A stretch of 64,000 nucleotides of DNA from Moniliella sp. 'wahieum' (taxonomy: Eukaryota; Basidiomycota; Moniliellomycetes; Moniliellales; Moniliellaceae). The notes beneath the pieces were generated by a model. That model did no database searches. It was not told the origin of the DNA and saw only the letters and a list, made by a program, of their open reading frames with translations. A program made the translations under genes and the position numbers. This document shows positions 11,397 to 24,489 of this stretch, in pieces. The first letter of the stretch is position 1. Each line of letters opens with the position of its first letter. The stretch is from the NCBI GenBank assembly GCA_003971905.1, contig RSEE01000130.1, forward strand, positions 62,001 through 126,000. The letters are read 5' to 3'.

Positions 11397-13015
11397 TTAC
11401 AAGTCCTCGTGCGCAGCGGCGTGTTTCGGCCCAAAGGATGTGCCCTTGATCGCCTGGAGCAAATAGGACGCAGCACTTTCGGCCGCCTTGCGACCAAACA
11501 CAAGGCACGTTACAATCCCGATCCGCCCAGCCGGTTCTCACCGTGAATCCCGCCGCCCACTTCGCCCGCGGCAAACAGTCCCTCAATCGCGCCCTGGCCA
11601 CCGATCACCCGCGCCGCCGCATCCACCTCCACCCCGCCCATGGTGTAGTGCAGCACGGGTGACCTGGCCGCCCAAAACGGTGCTTCGACAACGTAGTTGG
11701 AATGGAACTGTTTGCCAAACGGATCGGCTTGCTTGCCCTCCCCAATCGCTGGTACGTGCGCAGCGTGTCCTCGAGCGTGGTCGGGTCCACCTGGATGCCC
11801 TCGGCCAGTGCGGGGAGCGTGTCAAATTTCCGCATCAGCCCCTTGGACGAGTAAAAGCCAAGGTAAAACTCGAGTTCCTTGGCGGCCTGTGCATTGATCA
11901 CTAACCAGTACGGCGCATGGCCATCGTCCCACATGGCTTTGGTTACTGTATTGCGTTTCTCCACTCGTCCACCATGCGCCCCTGCGCATTGATCAACAAC
12001 CCGCCGTGCCCACGCAACGCTTCCGCCCAGAAACTTTTTCTTCGCCTCGGGGTCGGAGGGGTCGACAAGTCCAGTGGATGCACTTGCACTTGGTCCATGT
12101 TGATCAGGTTCCCGCCAATCGTACGTACCATCTTGTGGCCTTCGCCGGCACTGCCAGGCCCGTTGGTCGTCGACAACTCGTACCATTCCGGACGGAACTC
12201 TTTCAACAGCGAATCCGCGCAAAGTCGCTGCGTACCCACCCGTGGCCAAGATCACTGGTCCATACGCCTCGTGCGACGTGCCGTCCACCTCATACACGAC
12301 ACCCGTCACCGCCGAGCCATCTTTGATCAAGCTGGACGTGTTAGCGTTTCGGCCATACCGATGCGAAGCACAAATAAGGGGAGGACAAGACAGACGGGAA
12401 GGACAGCAAACAAAGGGGGGGGGGGGGTGAGAGACGACGTACCGGATTACTGTCGCGTTGAGCTTGATCTCCAAGCGGTCGGGGTTCTCTTTAGCCTGCT
12501 CGTTGGCCTTGTCCATCAGGGCCTTGGTCATGGTCCAGCCGGGTGCGCCGGCACCGCGGTGTGTGCGCGGCTGGCTCGATCCGCCAAGACGCGAGACACG
12601 ATCAAAGTGCAGTCCAAAGGTACTTTCGACCCAGTCCAGCGCCGGGGCCGAATTGAATGTGAGCGTCTTGAGCAGCGGGTCGCGCGCCAAGCTGCCCGCA
12701 GACCGTTTCGATCATCAAAGAAGATACTGGGCGAGTCAAAGATGCCAGTGCAGCTTGGGCCGGAGTCGGCGTCGCGCTCACGCCCGACGTGGCTGCGACC
12801 GAGTTGCCACCAAACATCTTGTTCTTCTCGAGGATCAGCACGTTGGCGCCGCGCTCCAGCAGCGTCAGCGACGCGGTGAGGCCAGCCAGGCCACCGCCAG
12901 CAACAATCACGGGGGGGATACCATGGGCGAGGGGGGGGGGGGGGGGTGCAGAGATGAAGGAGGGTGGTGGACGGGGGGAGGGGTTACCGGCAAAGCTCGC
13001 CGTTAAAGTAAGCAT
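11397..13015 (-). CDS. OSM1: Fumarate reductase (NADH/FADH2-dependent), Osm1/Frd1 type
   Basis: Flavoprotein that reduces fumarate to succinate and re-oxidises reduced flavin when oxygen is low; fungal forms are soluble in cytosol, ER or mitochondria. The FAD-binding start is PPVIVAGGGLAGLTASLTLL with ILEKNKMFGGNS. TKALMDKANEQAKENPDRLE follows, then an intron at 12332-12442 (GTACGT, branch GCTAAC, CCAG) joining NATVIR to LIKDGSAVTGVVYEVDG. Catalytic-domain motifs are VILATGGYA, GGNLINMDQVQVHPLDLS, LRGHGGLLINAQGRMVDEW, YTMGGVEVDAAARV and the C-terminal EVGGGIHGENRLGGS. The product ends FGPKHAAAHEDL at the TAA at 11397 after a one-base loss near 11515. The ATG at 13015 gives MLTLTASFAG, a possible short leader separated from the flavin fold by a G/C-run stretch that may be an intron. 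Confidence 0.92.
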
Positions 13016-13415
13016 GCTGGGGCCAAAGCCCCTGGGGGGCCAAGGAGGCCATGGGACGGGAGACTGGACTGCTGCGGTGAGTCTCAGCGTGGTAGCTTCG
13101 ATCGTAGGCGGCGTTAAGGTACCGTGAACGCGTGAACAAACGACTCGCCGGCGCTAACACGGACACGCACTCAGCGCCCTGCGAGCCACCAGGAAGGATG
13201 GTCTGTGCTTTAGCACTAACGCCCCCACCATGGCCTGATGTGCGCCGCCCAGCGCACCAAAGTGGAGCGAGAGAGAATTCGCACGGACCAGCCGCCGTCG
13301 GTGCAACATTCAACTTTCACGGTGCCCAATCGGTGCAACACACACCCAGGTCGACGGCCACCGCAAACCCCCCGGCGGCCACCGCCATCGCCACGCTCCC
13401 GCCTCTCGTGGGTGG
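13016..13415. promoter_or_regulatory. Shared divergent promoter region between fumarate reductase and folylpolyglutamate synthase
   Basis: Head-to-head start codons lie 400 bp apart (13015 on minus, 13416 on plus), so both promoters must lie here or overlap the first exons. No TATA box or known regulator site stands out. Confidence 0.5.
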
Positions 13416-15387
13416 ATGCTGCGAACTGGTGTGCTGCTCCGCGCGCGCTCCGCCATGTCCACCACCGACCCCGCCCTCCTCGCTGCCGCCCAGGCGCCCG
13501 GCCCCTGGCCCGGCGCACGCGACTACGCCGGCGCGTCGTCGCGCTCAACCTGCTCCAGAGCAACGCCAGCATGCTCTCGATGCGCCGCGCCGACGGCCCG
13601 CGCTTCGACGACCGCATCCCCGCCGAAGTCGACTCGCTCCGCCGCATCGGCTACACCCCCGCCCACCTCAACGCCCTCCACGTCGTCCACATCACCGGCA
13701 CCAAGGGCAAGGGCTCCACGCCGCCTTTACCGACGCTGTCCTGCGCCAGCGCCTCGCCCGCCGCCAGCCCACCCACACCGTCGGCCTCTACACCTCCCCG
13801 CACATGATTCCGTCCGCGAGCGCATCCGCATCAACGGCCTCCCGCTGCCCGAAGAGCTCTTCATCAAGTACTTCTTTGAGGTCTGGGACCGGCTCGGCAG
13901 CCCGCCCACCCCGGCCTATGGCGGAACCGACGTCGGCCACCCTTCCTGGCCCCTCCGCCCATTCTACTTTCGCTTCTTGACGCTGCTCATGTGGCATGTG
14001 TTCCTTTCGGAAAAGGTAGATGCGGCCATTATCGAGGTCGGCATTGGCGGCAGGTTTGACTCGACCAATGTCGTGCCCAAGCCGGTCGCAACCGGTCACT
14101 TCGCTCGGTATCGACCATACTTTCCTCTTGGGTAACACACTCGACTCGATCGCCTACCAAAAGGGCGGCATTTACAAGCCTGGCGTCCCCGCTATCGCTA
14201 CGTTCCAAACCACGCCAGAGGCTGCTGCGGTCCTTCGCACGTGCGCACACGACGAAAAGGTATGTCTTGCCCGTCCCTACTCCTTCCTTCCTCCTTCCTC
14301 CCTCTGATCGTTCATGCTGGCCTTGGGCTAATTTAGGCTATTTGGGAAACAGGCGTCCAGCTTTACGCTGTTGGCAGGGTGTCAAGGCATCGGTCGCATC
14401 CCAAGTCGACCCCAAGGGAGGACTGGGTCTGCCGGGCGCCCACCAGACCATCAACGCAGCTCTGGCCGTGTCGCTTGTGCGGGCGTTCTTTGCTGAGGAG
14501 CCATCGGGCGGATGGGAGACAGACGTCGATGCCCTTTCGCTTTCGGAAGACGAAGTGGAAGGACTGGTCTCGACTCGCTGGCCTGGACGGTGCCAGATCG
14601 TGCGTGCGCCACCAAGTCCACTCGCTAAGGCAGAAGGTGTATTGTCCGATCCTGCTGCCGCCCACACCACATTTTACCTCGACGGCGCCCATACCACCGA
14701 CTCACTTACCTTCTGTGCCGACTGGTTTGTTCCCCAAGCCAGAAGGACCAGGAGAGCCTCCAAGCCCAAGCTCCCAAGCTCAAACCAAGCCGGTCCGAAC
14801 ATTGATTTTCAACTGCACCAATGGCCGATCGGTACCGACGCTGTTGCATGCCATTCTCACTGCTGTCGAGGCGGCGCTCGGCCCAAAGGGCACCCTATCG
14901 GACTCAGTCCCCGTCCCGACGACGAGTTCCCCCTCGCCAAACACTTCTTTGACGCTGTCTTCTTCACTACCAACGAGACGTACGCATCCGGCAGCCGAGG
15001 CGACATGGTATCCAACACCACTGATAAAGCTGAACTCGCTGCGCTGACGATCCAGAATGAGCTACGCGACGAGTGGCTGCGCTTGCTCCGTATCCCCCCC
15101 GATGCCCGGCGGCTAAGTCGGTCCAGGCAGTGGGATCGATCGAGGCGGCGCTGCAGGGTGTCAAGCAGGTGGCCCAAGCTCAACCTTGTCAGACCTTGGT
15201 CAGCGGAAGTCTGCTCCTCGTGGGAGGCGTCATGGCCCATCTCAAAGAGGCTGCTAGGCTCGACGAGGCCCTACGCAGCGTCTATTCCCACCCGCTTCCC
15301 CTTGGTTTGCTCTTGCTCTGGTCCTGGTCTTGGTCCTGGTGGTGCACACTCACCCTCCCTCCTGTTCGTTCAACACGCTGCGGTTAA
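13416..15387 (+). CDS. MET7: Folylpolyglutamate synthase
   Basis: Adds glutamates to tetrahydrofolate so that it is kept in the cell and used in one-carbon and methionine metabolism. The Mur-ligase-type ATP site is VHITGTKGKGSTAA (about 13690), followed by TVGLYTSPHM, RERIRINGLPL, VDAAIIEVGIGGRFDSTNVV, GIDHTFLLGNTLDSIAYQKG and GIYKPGVPAI. An intron at 14260-14336 (GTATGT...TTTAG) follows HDEK. The second domain shows GLGLPGAHQTINAALAVSLV, TTFYLDGAHTTDS (the DGAHT box), IFNCTNGRSVPTLLHAI, FDAVFFTTNETY and finally LVSGSLLLVGGVMAHLKEAA. Two in-frame starts, 13416 and 13455, would give a protein with or without a short basic leader (MLRTGVLLRARSA), the known way this enzyme is sent to mitochondria and cytosol. 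The frame breaks at least six times. The end at 15387 is the first stop after the last conserved block; the true stop may be up to 100 bp earlier. Confidence 0.92.
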
Positions 15388-15703
15388 TGGTCAATGCATT
15401 TTGGGACTCTGGTCGCGAAGAAGCGAACAAGGCGGTGGTCGCAGAGAGGGCCGAGAACAGGGCAATAGAGAAGCGTTTACTTGAAGTACGCATACATAGC
15501 TGCGAAAGGAGTTTCGCGGTGAGGGCTTGGCGATCGACAAGTGGGACAGTCGTCCTGACGGACGATTCATATTCATCGCTCTCCTTCATCGGTGCACACA
15601 CCCCACCCCAGCATCTCATGCCTTCGTCTGTCCACGCTCTGTGCGCCACGAGAGATTTATCCGACAGAACACAATCCATTTTATCAGGCAGGAGTACTGA
15701 TTC
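15388..15703. other. Intergenic gap between convergent genes
   Basis: Lies between the ends of the convergent folylpolyglutamate synthase and Ish1-repeat genes. No conserved frame is visible; it presumably holds both 3' untranslated regions. Confidence 0.55.
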
Positions 15704-17396
15704 CTACAAGTCCTCTTTGGCCGCCTTGAGTTTTTGGCTGGCCACCGCCGAGGCCGAGGCAGACAAGCGGCTGGCCTGCTGCTGCAGCTTGGCACTTTGC
15801 GATGCAACCTTAGCCTTCTCCCGGCCACATTCTCCACCGACCCAGCAACGCCTTCGATGCTGTCCAAACATGGCGCAACTGCTTGGCGTGCCCAGTACGG
15901 CACCGAGGACTCCATTGGTTGCTGCGCCGCCTCGGTGAGACGCGCGCGCGTCTCGCGCAGCAACCGGTCGACCAAACGACTCAATCTCCTCCAGGGCCAC
16001 GCCGGCCTGGGCAAGGTAACTGCGCAAGTGCTGGTCGGACCAGGACAGGACGTAGGAAGTGGACTGGACGAGCGAGCGACCATGCGCCTCTAGCAGATCA
16101 ACGTACTCGTCGTACGTCCGACGCTGCGTTTGCGTTTCCTCCAGCGGCGCCAACACCCCAGCCGCGACCAACAGCCAGCGTAGATCACTCTCGCTCCACC
16201 CACGGTACAGCACCTCCTTGCTCGACCCGTACCCGCTCGCTGCTTCCCGTAGCTTTTCGGCGCCGTCTTGTCCGCCTCGGACTTGGTCAGCACCCCATGC
16301 TCAATCAACCATTGCCGCACTTGACTGTCCGTCCACGAATCCCAAATCGCATCGTGCATCGTAGTAGTACGTTTTGGCCAACGCAAGCTGTGCATCATTC
16401 CGTTCGTTGGTCAGTCTTGTTTCCCTCTCCTCCTTCTTGGCCCATACAAAAAGCCATCGTCGACCGGACGGAATCTCACGTACATATTCATCGCGCGTCT
16501 TTTGCCCGGCGAACGAATGACACCGTGATCCACAAGCCAATTGTGCTACACAGACGGATGCGATCGATTAGACAATTACCATCAGAGGATGCCACCACCC
16601 AAACCCAAACCCAATAAACCCAAAGAAGAGAAGAGAACGTACGAGGTAAGAGTCGCTGTACAGTTCGTACGGCGCATCACCGTCTTACTGTACACGTCCT
16701 TGACCGAAGCCAAGAGGTGATCCCGTTGGGCTTCGGCAGGCGTCTGGACGTACCCGTGTTGGAGGTACTGACGCAGCTGGTTATCGTTCCAACTGGACCA
16801 AATCCAATCGGACGAATCGTGGACCGAAGCAGACAGGCATGCTGCGCCGTACCCACCGCCGAAGACGCGGGGAGAAACCGTATCGGCCTGGTTTGTGCCG
16901 CGTGCAAGACGGACGATACGCTAGCTGAAGCGGCAGAGCTGGCCTGGCCATACGCCTGGCTCGCACCTTCGCTCGCAGCATGAGAAAGCGAGGAGGCAGT
17001 CCAGTAGAGCTGCGACACGTCGTACGCGCCCCGCTGGGAAGCCAACGACGCATAGGACGAGTACACGCTCGAAGCCGAAGCAAGTGAGCTGGACAGCGCG
17101 GACGTCGCTGCGCCTGGGCGACGACGCTGAGTTGGCTCCCGCCAGAGCAAGCGACGAGGCAGAACGTGCAAGTCAGCCCAGCTGCGCTCAGCGCGTACCA
17201 CCCAACTCCTCCTTGGTCGATTTGGGCGCAACAATGCCTCGCTCCAGCAGCCAGGCACGCAAGTTGGATGTGTCCCATGCGTCGAAGGCCGTGTCGAGCG
17301 GGGCGGAGCGCGACGTGCCCTCAGCCTCGACTGAACGAGCGAGGCCAAACGCGCCAAGCGCGAGCACCAGCCAAGAAGACCCCGATATACCTTCAT
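15704..17396 (-). CDS. Ish1-repeat stress-response protein (Ish1/Msc1-like), secretory-pathway or nuclear-envelope
   Basis: Ish1-domain proteins of fungi are stress-induced and sit in the ER or nuclear envelope. The ATG at 17396 starts MKVYRGLLG; after one missing base the frame continues LVLALGAFGLARSVEAEG, a good signal peptide. Several short Ish1 modules of the form W-(S/T/D)-x2-x-L-R-x-(W/Y)-L follow: AFDAWDTSNLRAWLLERGIV, WNDNQLRQYL near 16790, DSWTDSQVRQWLIEHGVLTK (16350), GWSESDLRWLLVAAGVLAPL (16200) and SWSDQHLRSYLAQAGV (16050). A Ser/Ala-rich stretch (ASSAASASVSSVLHAAQTR) lies between the first modules. The C-terminus ASQKLKAAKEDL ends at 15704. At least one intron (near 16640-16560) and many frame breaks occur. 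The repeat family is clear; the orthologue within it is not. Confidence 0.82.
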
Positions 17397-19405
17397 CCTG
17401 CGGGGAGAGCCTGAGGGGGGGGGTCGGAGAGAGAGAGCAGACGGCGTGGGCGGCACCGGCAAGGAGATCGACGGGGGGGCGGGGGGGTATTATAAGACGG
17501 CTGCCAAAACCCCAGCATCGAGATCAGCACGTCACGGCCCCCTCGTGCCCAGCGCAGGAGCACACTGGAGCACACCAAGAAGCCAGCTGAGGGTCAAGCG
17601 TCAAGTATATTACACTAGGGGCACAGAAAATCAAACGCACGACGTCATTCTGCGTCGGTCACACCGTCACATGTGAATGTTGTGACGCCGCCTCGCCCCC
17701 GCCTGCCCCCGCTCATCGAGATGGTCCGGACCGATGATGAGTACTCACTGAGTACCGAGTTCGATCATCCCAGGCGTCTTTGCCCCTCGTGCTCGGCCCT
17801 GCTCGGCCGGGGCCCCGCACGGACCTACGCCGATGCGATCTGCTGGCCAGCTGACCCGGTGACGCAGCAATCCTCAATCGTCAATCCTCAATATCAATCG
17901 TCAATCGGCTCCGTCAATCGTCAGGAATATTCAGTGCCCCTTCGACCACAGCAGTGGGGGGCTTCTGGGATCGGGCGCATTGCGTGTGTGTGTTTGGCCA
18001 TTGTTAGAGGGTGGGTGGCCAGAACTGGCATCGTGCCTGGCATCCAGCCTCCACCTGTGTCCGCCCAGGTGGGGTGCTTGATGCTCCCCACAGCCTCAGT
18101 GTTTTGGTAGAGCTTCAACTTGAACTGGCCCTATGGTATGGTTGAGCGCCTCGGCCTCAATCCGCTTGGGCCTGGAGGTACGAGAGGTGTAGCAGCCGCC
18201 ACCGGGGCAGACGTCTGTTGGGCTCAGTGCTCAGTCTGGACCGAATCCCTATAGGTACTAGAGCGCCCTTCTCGATCCCGACGACTGATGCCTATGTATT
18301 GGGCACGGTCAGTGTGCCCACATGCATGTTCCCCACGGTCCAACACGCCATTCAATGCCAATGCCATTTTGCCATTGCCATCGTCATTGCCATCGTCATC
18401 ACCATTGCCTGCGGGGTTGACGTCATGACCAGCAAGCGCAATACGACTGAGGCACAACGCCAGGACAGCCCGTTTGGGGGGCCAGTCACCCGCCGATTCG
18501 CCAGAAGAAAAAGTTGGTCGGGCCAGCCTCGTACTCCACACGCCAAGCAGACAGCCCCAGCACCCTCTTACCCAGCCTCGCGCCACTAGCCACAAGGACA
18601 TGCAAACAGAGACGAAATTGAAGCCAGTGCACCAACGGGGTAATACTGGTGGGGGGCGTACATCCCAACCTATATACTCGGTGGTTGGTATGATGACACT
18701 CATCTGCAAAGGGGGACTCTGACAGTTATTCTCCCCTCCTTCGGGCCACTCGCCCCCCATCAGCCTGTGGTGTACCCAGTTTTCTCTTCCTTCCACGCCT
18801 AGTTACCGTCTTCAAGCGTCAAAGCGGCCCAATTGCTCCAACGGCCCTCCCTCGGCTGGGATCGATGATCGCGCTCATCGAGATCGATCTCACTGCAGCC
18901 ACAAGTGACTACCCCCTTCCCTTTCCTTCTCTTCTTCCCATCCACATCCCAGCCGTAGTGAACGAGTCCATGCCTTGGCACTTTCGTCCGTATAAGTAAC
19001 TGTTGCAACGTGTCGAGTCAGGCAATCAGGAGCACAGTGGCTGCTGACAGCAACCAATAACGAAAAATAAGCAACGAGCTAAAGGCAATGGATATAGTAG
19101 ACCCGTGTACAAAAGCCGCCGTGCACATGACAGAAGGAAAAGGGCCAATAGCATGATGCATGTTTCATTGTATCATGGATGGGCGCAATGCCTCGTGAAA
19201 AAGAACAAACAAAAAACAGGACGAAAAACGTGCGTTGATGGGAAGCCAATCAAGCCCGCAAATTGAATGTCCTTGCAAAGGTCCAGGGGGGAGATAAGTC
19301 GATATAAAAGCAAAGAAAACACAGGGGGGAAAGATCATGCAGGTCATGCGGAGCACACTTTCTCTCTTTTTCAGCGCTCAGCCAAGACCAAGACCAAGAC
19401 TTGTT
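17397..19405. other. 2-kb intergenic region, no gene seen
   Basis: No frame here carries recognisable conservation and none has the expected GTACGT introns. A small (GCCATT)n-like run is at 18357-18410 and dG runs occur at 17407 and 17480. The permease and Ish1 genes both read leftward, so this is the Ish1 promoter plus the permease 3' side. Confidence 0.55.
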
Positions 19406-21146
19406 TTAACGTCCCCAAACTCGTAGCTCTAGTAAACGAAGAGGTACGTAAAGGATCGTCGTTACCGCAAAGCCCATTTCGAACGCAATGTCGCCCGTGC
19501 CGTGCCGGGCAATCGGACCTTGGAACCAAGTCTGGTTAATGGATGGGATGAGCAGGCCCAGCGCCAGCACTGCACTTCCCAATGCAGCCAGGCCAAGAGG
19601 AAGGTGACGCCAGTCGTTCCATGCCGACCTGTCGAACCGGTCGGGTTGTGCACGGCGTATCACGTACCACTCCAATAACACAGGAGGAAGGTAGAGCGAA
19701 GCCCAGTATCCCAGCACCGAGGTAAAGTTGGACAGCGTTGCATAGTACGCCGAGTTGAGCGACACGACAATCCCAAGTGGCAACACGATGGCCGTAGCAA
19801 GGAGCATCCAAATAAACCGTGGTATGGGCGTGAGGAGTGGGAAGATGGTTTCTGTTCAGGATTGGGTCAGTATGGGGCAATGGATCACTCCACGGTGCGA
19901 ACACCGGGAAGCTAGAGGGGAGGGAGAGAAGCGTACGCATGTTGAGCCCAAACGAGTAGAACGTCACTGACATGTTGGGGAACAGAGAGAGAAAGCAGAA
20001 CGATGCAGAACTTGGACCAGCCTCGTGTGGCGGTAGAGGCATCCGGGTTGTTGCCCATGATGAGCTCAAACAGGGCGCCGTTGCTCACGTTGAGAGCATC
20101 CTGCCACGCTGGAATGTCCTGTGCCGACACGGAGAAGGCTGCGCCCAGCATAAGAATCGGCGCTCCGCCAAAGAAAAAGCCAGCGTACGTCGCTCCAAAC
20201 AGTTTCCACGAACTCGTATCGGGCCGCAGGTAGTGGCTCACATCGCTCATCCCGGTCGAGTAGGAGAGATAAAAGCCAGCGATGACCGAGGCCATGCTTA
20301 GTACCCCGCTGGCTGTCGAAGGGTCCGGGCCATGGGGGATGTGCAATCCCTCAGGCCCGGTACCAGCCATAGCAAGCAGCGTGATAAAGGGAATGATGAC
20401 GGGGATCCAGATGAAGCGTTCAACCCAGCTGAGCAAGCGGATACCCACAAAGGAGATGACGAGCGTGATGATGCAGATGATCACGATTCCCACCACGGGG
20501 GTCAAACTGTGGTGGGTAGTAACCGACGACAAGGTATCCCGCCCAGAACCGAGTCGAGAATGCAATAGCCCATCGAAGTGCCACCAGCACAGAGACCAAT
20601 CAACATGACCGGCACGTACCCCCAACTGTACCGACTTTGAACCATCTGCCGCAGCCCCAGTTTGGGCCCAAACGTGCACAGGACAGCTGGTGGCAGCGAG
20701 CACAAGGCCGAGAAGCCAAGGATGGTAAACAAGGCACCGTACATCCCTAGTCCATAGCTGGCCGCCAAGGTGCCACTAGAAAAGCCAAGCAGGTTCCAAT
20801 TTGCCGAAAAGAAAATGAACCCTGGTGCCCACCACGTCGTTCCCGTCCTCTCCGAATCAGGAAGGGGGGCAATGCCCACGCGCTCCACCTGGTACTTACC
20901 CAGCGCATGGGCGGCGCGGTACAGTGTTCTCAAAAAGGGCGTGCGCGCAATCAGCGCACGCTGCTTCTCATCCCCAATGTCATACAGATCGCTGTCCTCG
21001 TGGTCAAGTGGGGTACCGGCGCGGGCACGACCATCATCATGCACATCTTGGCCCAGGGGGGGGACCTTGTCGTCGAGCGAGGCAGGACTGAACGAGGGTG
21101 TACTGCCTGCCGCCTCGGGATCCTTTTCAGCGTCAGGCCTGGACAT
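19406..21146 (-). CDS. Purine-cytosine permease (NCS1 family, Fcy2-like)
   Basis: Plasma-membrane proton symporter for cytosine and purines. The cytosolic N-terminus from the ATG at 21146 (MSRPDAEKDPEAAG) leads to the NCS1 opening GKYQVERVGIAPLP and TTWWAPGFIFFSANWNLLGF. Transmembrane blocks follow: FTILGFSALCSLPPAVLCTF, the family box FGPKLGLRQMVQSRYSWGY, GGTSMGYCILDSVLGG, VVGIVIICIITLVISFVGIR, FIWIPVIIPFITLLAMAG, VIAGFYLSYSTGMSDVSHYL, FFFGGAPILMLGAAFSV, and SVLGYWASLYLPPVLLEWYV. An intron at 19852-19936 (GTACGC...CAACAG) joins FYSFGLNM to QTIFPLLTPIPRFIW in frame. The product ends LRLLELRVWGR at 19406. About 12 membrane spans and some 550 residues fit the family. An upstream ATG at 21197 or 21320 is possible. 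One base is missing near 20545 between LGG and DTLSSVTTHHSLTP. Confidence 0.93.
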
Positions 21147-24100
21147 TGACTCGGGCGGGACACGTGGGAGGTGAGCGGGAGAGAGGGAGAAGTGCATCGT
21201 CTTGCCCGCCAGGTCGAGGGTGGCAGAGCAGAGCTCGGTGGGAGGAGTGGCAGTGGTAGCGGTAGCGGCCAACAAGACGAACGGAAGGAAGAAAACAAAG
21301 CGTCCCACGACAGCAGACACACTGCACCGTATTTGTATCCAAGATCAGCGTGTTCAACTGAGCGTACAGCTCGCTCAATCCACACTGCCAGGCACGACTT
21401 TTAGGCGGTGGAAGCGGGACGCAGGGACCTCGTTCTTCTCAGCGCGTGCAGCTGGACGCTCAGCACCGCCCACCACAGCGTTGAACGTTGACGGTTGATG
21501 GGCTGAACTGGCAGCGCTGACAGGTTGACAGCGCAGGGGCCAGGCACGAGCTAAGGGTGGTGGGCTTGGGCGGTGGTTCCTGTGGCGTTAGGAGGGTGTG
21601 GATGGGTGGGCAAGGAGGGCGTTTGGGGATGGCGGCGACCTGGCCAAGGTTCCCGTTTAACGTTTAACGTCAACGTTGCCGTGTTAGTCGATCCGTCAGC
21701 GCAAAGACTGGCGGCAGCGGCATGGGAGCGACGGCAGGCAACAGCTGAGATGGGCGGAGATGGACAAAGTCCAGCCGTCAAGTTCACGCCACATGAGCGC
21801 GCCCCAGCCACACAGCCCCTGCGCCTGGGGCGGGGTGCCCGTCAAGACAGTCACTAGTCACTTTTTGTCACTCGTCCTCGTCATAGGCACCCTCATCGCT
21901 CCATCATCCATCGCCCGCCAGCCGAGGTGTCTAGCAGGCGGTCGACTCCGCTTCTGGATCAGTTCCATCGATTAGATCTTGTATCTCCGACGGCCAGGCC
22001 GTCGGCCTTAGGCTTTAAGCTTTAGGAGAGGCCAAGTGCGTCGAGGAGAGCCGCGCTCAACTTGCCCCGCCCCGAGTATAATGCCGGGCACGCCCCACTT
22101 CTGCCCAATCAACAACGTTTGAACGGTCCCGGTCAACGTTCAACATGAGATACGCCGCAGTCCAGCAGCGCACAGCAGCTGGGCTGGCAGGTGGTGGCTG
22201 CCGTAGCCCTCTGAGATGCCAGATGCGGCTACAACTTGGGACAGGGGGGTGGCTGGCTCAGCGCTGATGGTGAGGATGCCAGCAAACTATGGTATGCCGA
22301 TGCGATGATCGATGATGTCGATGATGGCGTCCGACACAGCCAGCGCTAAGCTTAGCTGGCTGAGCGCTGCGTGGCTGAGGCCGGAGTTGCTGAGTCCGAG
22401 TCATCGCGTACAGGGGGCGTGGCGCAGGCAGCACAGTGACTACTAGTGACTAGAGAGCATGGAATGATAAATGGATCAATCGACGTCGGAGCGTTTTCTC
22501 GCCTTTCTCGAGTGAGGCCTGAGGCCGAGAGGGCCTGCTGGCCGGTTGGGCACGGGCACACTACGGTACTATAGATCTCCGAGGAGATGTCTGATGTCTG
22601 ATGTCTGTCGAAGGCGGTTGGCTGTCGGCTGTTGCTCCCAAAAGACTCCGACGCTACCCGCGACCATCTCTCTCTCCCACAGGGCATCTCATCGACGATC
22701 GATTCTGCTCTTCGGCCCACCAACCCCCCTGTGACTGAGTCTCCGCGCACCGGGTAAACTCATCAGCTTCAAGTTCCAGCGCTCAACTCGCGTCAAAAGC
22801 TTCAAGCTTTGCTCTCAAGCCAGAGGGCGCACCACTGGGCACCAACACCGGTATACATCCACAACGTAAACACTGTCTACTAAACGTACTATAAACGTTG
22901 AACCGATTAGCGGTTTTGGCCCTACCCACAGCGTTCCTCCCGTCCCATGTCTCTCTCTCACACGTCCTATTACTAGTGGGGTGGTGAGATCTTGGTGAGA
23001 TCTTCAGATTGACCGGATTGAATATTGACCCTTCCTTCCCAATGCCTCTGGCCCAATCGCGGTCTTCTCCGAGACGACGCCTGACTTATTTCCCCCCCCC
23101 AAACCCCCGGTCGAAGTGAATAACCGGTAACCGGGCAGGTACACCAGCCTACACAGTACCTACATCGACTGAATCATTTTACGCGTTACGCGTTACGGGG
23201 TATTTCCGAGGTCACCTATATAGGACCTTACAGCTTACCAAGACCTGTCATTTCTACGTTCATGGCGAAGACTGGAAGTTTGAAGCTTGAAGTTGACCAG
23301 CTTGACCTGTGACATGTGAGGGTGACTATCGCCGGTGACCTCACTTGGCTCTCTGCCACCTTTTCCCCAAACCTCTACCTCCACACAGTCGTTCATCCCC
23401 TCAGAAGACTGACGCGGGCGGAGTAGCAACACACCATGGGAGTAGGGCCGTGCGCGCATCGCTAAAATAACGTTTAACATTGTACCGGGTTTTGGTCCGT
23501 GCGTTTTTGCACCCACAATAGAACAGGCACGATTGGGTTCCCTGTCTCGTCCCCCTTCGACCGTTTGTCCACACTAGCAACGGATTTGAGAAGGATCGCT
23601 CAAGCTGGTCAAACTATAGTCAAGCTAATCAAGTGTGCTGTATCAGCTGTAGCCACACTTGGCATGCAGAAGCCTCAGTCAGATAGATCATACATCTCTC
23701 CAATCTCCATGCGTTCCTGTGCGCATCAAGCAGATGCTGCAGCAGCGGGAGAGGCGACGAGGACTTGGCCGTTGCTCTGGATATCGGGGGCGATCTCTGC
23801 ATCGCACCAGAATGGTATCTCGACAACTCCATCATCTTTCGATGGTCTCGATTCCAAACGCCGTCATACTACGCTCTCGTTTACTATCACGTAGTGTCCC
23901 CCCACCCATACGCCATGCCCATCCTAAGTACAGGCGCATACGCACAAGCGCACGGGGGAGGCGAGCGGTGCTTTCCACCATTGCAGCTGCTGTGATGACC
24001 AAGCCGTCCACCCCACCGCCAGGCCCACCCAGCGCGCTGGCTTTGCTTTGGTGGGGAAGAGTTGGTTCCCGTGGTGTTCCGCTTTCCTGGCCTAAGTATA

Positions 24101-24489
24101 CCTTCATCATCTGCACTGCACGCAACAGGCCCAAAAGGTGGCAGGGATGGATGGTCATCACAATGATGGTACAATGATGAAGCTTCAAGCGTGAGGCAGG
24201 AACCGGAACCACAGAAACTCGCGTGTATGGGCGGTCGCGAACGAAAAGGATGTCAGAGAGGATCGATTGAGATGCTTCTTAGTAATGAGACTCGGCTGTA
24301 GGCTGCTGCAAGCGCAGGAAACTATACTGCCTCGCATGTCGCATGGCGAATGTTGCATGTGACATACGCCGGTGGACCATGATGCAGATCAAGGATCATG
24401 CTCATGAGACATGGTGTACACGCACCGGAAAAAGTAAGGAAAAACAAAGGGGGCAAATCGACTTGGATGAGAGAGACAGATAGATAGAC

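Noticed and set aside
21147-21320. N-terminal extension of the permease with a signal-peptide-like stretch (FVFFLPFVLLAAT)
   Set aside because: NCS1 permeases have a cytosolic N-terminus; MSRPDAEKDPEAAG at 21146 is a typical start. The upstream stretch is probably untranslated.
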